NCBI GenBank assembly: GCA_013696665.1
Contig: JACCYC010000150.1
Location: 1-7,313 of the forward strand
Direction: 5' to 3'
DNA from: Burkholderiaceae bacterium
GTDB taxonomy: Bacteria; Pseudomonadota; Gammaproteobacteria; Burkholderiales; Burkholderiaceae_F
DNA length: 7,313 nt
Made by a program: the position numbers and the translations under genes. Under the pieces are notes generated by a model. It worked only from the letters and a program-made list of their open reading frames with translations. It was not told where the DNA came from and made no database searches. Of this stretch, positions 5,865 to 7,313 are shown in pieces. How positions within the stretch are numbered: position 1 is the stretch's first letter; each line of letters starts with the position of its first letter.

Positions 5865-6629
5865 TCAAAGAGTGATCAGGTTGGCACTAATGCCTTGCGC
5901 CTTTAATCGCGCGCGAACTCCATCGGCTTCGTCGCGCGAAGCGTATGGACCGAGGCGCACTCGAAAACGCGCGCCCTGAGTCGTATCCACTTTCTCCATA
6001 TATGGGGCAAGGCCGCTCTTTTTCAGCCTCTCGACGAGGTCACGAGCTGCAGACTCGCTCGCGGGAGCCGCAGCCTGCAGTGCAAAGCGCTCAGCCTTAA
6101 TTGCCACGACCGGTTTCGCACTTGCCTTGCCTTCCAGCAGCGCGCGCGCGCGCTGCTGCTCGTCCATTTTTTTGTTATCAACGGCCGGCTTCGTCTCCAG
6201 CGTTTTGCTGACATCGGTCGCTCGCGAAGCGTCGCCGGTTGCAACTGGATCGGCCTTGGATGAATCGCCAACCTTCTCAGGCGCAGCACCGAAATCGCCG
6301 GGAGGGGCGACCGGCACATTGTCAGGCGCCGGAACTGGCGGCAAGGAAAGCCGTGGCGTGAACGGTGATCTCTCGCTTGGAATATCGATCGCAATGTTGT
6401 CAGCCACCGGTGTGGGCTCGGGGTCAAGCGTCATCGGGACGACGACTGCAACGATGAGCAAAAGCGCCGCGGCGCCAATAAGCCGTCGCCGTGCGCGGGC
6501 GCGCACATTGTCGGCGTCGCTGCGGCCACGATCTTCATCAGCGTTCACTGAGGACGCAGCGCGCTTGGTTGAGCGTGACTGCGTCGCTGACGGTGACACG
6601 TCTTTGCTGCGCCAGAAGGCCACGGGCAT
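5865..6629 (-). CDS. dedD: SPOR-domain inner-membrane protein, DedD-like
   Basis: This 254-residue protein has the layout of DedD-type division proteins. A basic, low-complexity cytoplasmic N-terminus (residues 1-49) leads to one membrane helix (about 50-67, LIGAAALLLIVAVVVP), then a Pro/Ala/Ser-rich periplasmic linker (about 70-175) and a C-terminal SPOR domain (about 177-254, with FRVRLGPYASRDEADGVRARL). SPOR domains bind denuded glycan strands at the septum, so a cell-division role is expected. The first SPOR strand (ERFALQAAAPAS) departs from the usual VQVGAF form. The ATG at 6629 was chosen because TGGAG lies 5 nt upstream; a TTG one codon earlier sits too close to it. The gene lies 51 bp after folC. 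The symbol is given by architecture and by its folC-purF position; similarity to E. coli DedD outside the SPOR domain cannot be judged by eye. Confidence 0.88.
   Translation of the reverse strand: MPVAFWRSKDVSPSATQSRSTKRAASSVNADEDRGRSDADNVRARARRRLIGAAALLLIVAVVVPMTLDPEPTPVADNIAIDIPSERSPFTPRLSLPPVPAPDNVPVAPPGDFGAAPEKVGDSSKADPVATGDASRATDVSKTLETKPAVDNKKMDEQQRARALLEGKASAKPVVAIKAERFALQAAAPASESAARDLVERLKKSGLAPYMEKVDTTQGARFRVRLGPYASRDEADGVRARLKAQGISANLITL
6135..6158. repeat. 24-bp perfect palindrome with (CG)n core inside the SPOR gene
   Basis: The two halves CAGCAGCGCGCG and CGCGCGCTGCTG are exact reverse complements with no spacer. The palindrome lies in the linker-coding part of the SPOR gene and encodes part of the EQQRARALLEG stretch, so codon bias toward CGC, GCG and CTG in a Gln/Arg/Ala/Leu-rich segment may be enough to explain it. 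Confidence 0.7.
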
Positions 6630-6680
6630 CAAAACTCCATGCAGAACCTGGCGCGATGCGCTGGGCGGCGAAGCGACGGT

Positions 6681-7313
6681 TCAGCTGATTGCGCGCAACA
6701 CTTCAGCCACTGAAAGAAATGAACCGAACGCCAAAATTCTATCATCCGGCTCAGCGCTCTTAAGCGCTGCATCGTAGGCCGTTGCGAAGCTTGCATGCTC
6801 GTGCACCGTGCTGTGTGGAGCAATTGCTCGAATCCGCCCCGCAAGGTCAGCCCCCGAGGTGCCACGCACGCCGCCAGTGGACGCAACATGCCAGTGATCA
6901 ATCTTGTCCTTCACTTTCTCGATCACGCTGTCGATGTCCTTGTCACGCAACATGCCGAACACGGCATGCGTCGCTGGGAAGAAACCCATCATGTCCAGGT
7001 TTTGCGCCAGGACAGCTGCTGCATGAGGATTGTGCGCAACATCAAGCACCACCGCCGGTCGCCCCGGTAAGACCTGAAAGCGCGCCGGCAGTTGCACGGT
7101 CAGCAAGCCCTGCCGCACTGATTGTTGGGGCACCGGCAATTTTCCCGACAGCGCTTCGAGCGCCGCCAAGGCTCCGGATGCGTTCAACAGTTGATTGGCC
7201 CCGCGCAGCGCCGGATACGGCAAACTTGAGCGCCGCATCCTGCGGCCCGCATAGCTCCATTGCTGGCGATCCCCCTGATAGTTGAAATCGCGTCCAAATT
7301 GCCAAAGATCGGC
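6681..7313 (-). CDS. folC: Folylpolyglutamate/dihydrofolate synthase FolC, C-terminal part (cut by window edge)
   Basis: These 210 codons plus stop are the C-terminal half of FolC, which adds glutamate to dihydropteroate (making dihydrofolate) and to reduced folates in the cytoplasm. The Mur-ligase-type C-terminal domain is recognisable by VVLDVAHNPHAA, followed by FGMLRDKDID and, near the end, ILAFGSFLSVAEVLR. Upstream, the readable part starts LWQFGRDF and contains SLPYPALRGANQLLNASGAL, matching the linker and start of domain 2. The frame stays open to the window edge, so the true start, with the ATPase P-loop domain, lies outside. The ATG at 7238 is internal. The SPOR gene begins 51 bp after the stop, as in the common folC-dedD order, so they are probably co-transcribed. 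Confidence 0.96.
   Translation of the reverse strand, partial: ADLWQFGRDFNYQGDRQQWSYAGRRMRRSSLPYPALRGANQLLNASGALAALEALSGKLPVPQQSVRQGLLTVQLPARFQVLPGRPAVVLDVAHNPHAAAVLAQNLDMMGFFPATHAVFGMLRDKDIDSVIEKVKDKIDHWHVASTGGVRGTSGADLAGRIRAIAPHSTVHEHASFATAYDAALKSAEPDDRILAFGSFLSVAEVLRAIS

Noticed and set aside
6127..6777. A 216-codon plus-strand open frame opposite the SPOR gene and the end of folC
   Set aside because: It spans two genes in antisense and its Ser/Gly/Ala-rich translation mirrors the low-complexity linker.

Overview
The window looks like chromosomal housekeeping DNA from a betaproteobacterium, or a near relative, of moderately high GC. The evidence is the folC–SPOR protein–purF–metZ order, the sequence character of the proteins (IscU, IscS and PurF align closely with their E. 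coli counterparts), and an iscR-iscS-iscU-iscA-hscB cluster. All real genes lie on the minus strand, so transcription runs from high to low coordinates. I see no phage, insertion sequence, CRISPR array, tRNA or rRNA.

In the direction of transcription: (1) the 3' part of folC (7313-6681, cut by the window edge), a DedD-like SPOR-domain membrane protein (6629-5865) and purF (5826-4309) form a tight run. cvpA, which commonly sits between the SPOR gene and purF, is absent. (2) A 150-bp intergenic leader (4308-4159) then precedes metZ (4158-2956). It holds what I read as a SAM-II (SAM_alpha type) riboswitch followed by an intrinsic terminator whose T-tract abuts the metZ ATG. A 15-bp alternative pairing between the aptamer and the terminator's 5' side gives a ready-made antiterminator. 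(3) After metZ comes the Fe-S cluster assembly operon: iscR (2879-2382), iscS (2385-1171), iscU (1064-660), iscA (663-316) and the start of hscB (288-1, cut by the window edge).

The isc operon has a readable control region. A sigma70-like promoter (TTGACC, 17 bp, TACAAT) has its -35 overlapping the metZ stop codon. A 25-bp IscR type-1-like operator overlaps the -10 and the predicted start point. This fits the classical scheme in which [2Fe-2S]-IscR represses its own operon. ATGA overlaps couple iscR/iscS and iscU/iscA, but iscS and iscU are separated by 106 bp containing two hairpins, one followed by a T6 tract.

Functionally the region joins folate polyglutamylation, purine synthesis, homocysteine synthesis by direct sulfhydrylation (under apparent SAM control) and cysteine-derived sulfur use for Fe-S clusters. 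The most notable finding is the complete SAM-II attenuator with its antiterminator. The proteins themselves are well-known families; I found no evidence of a novel protein system.
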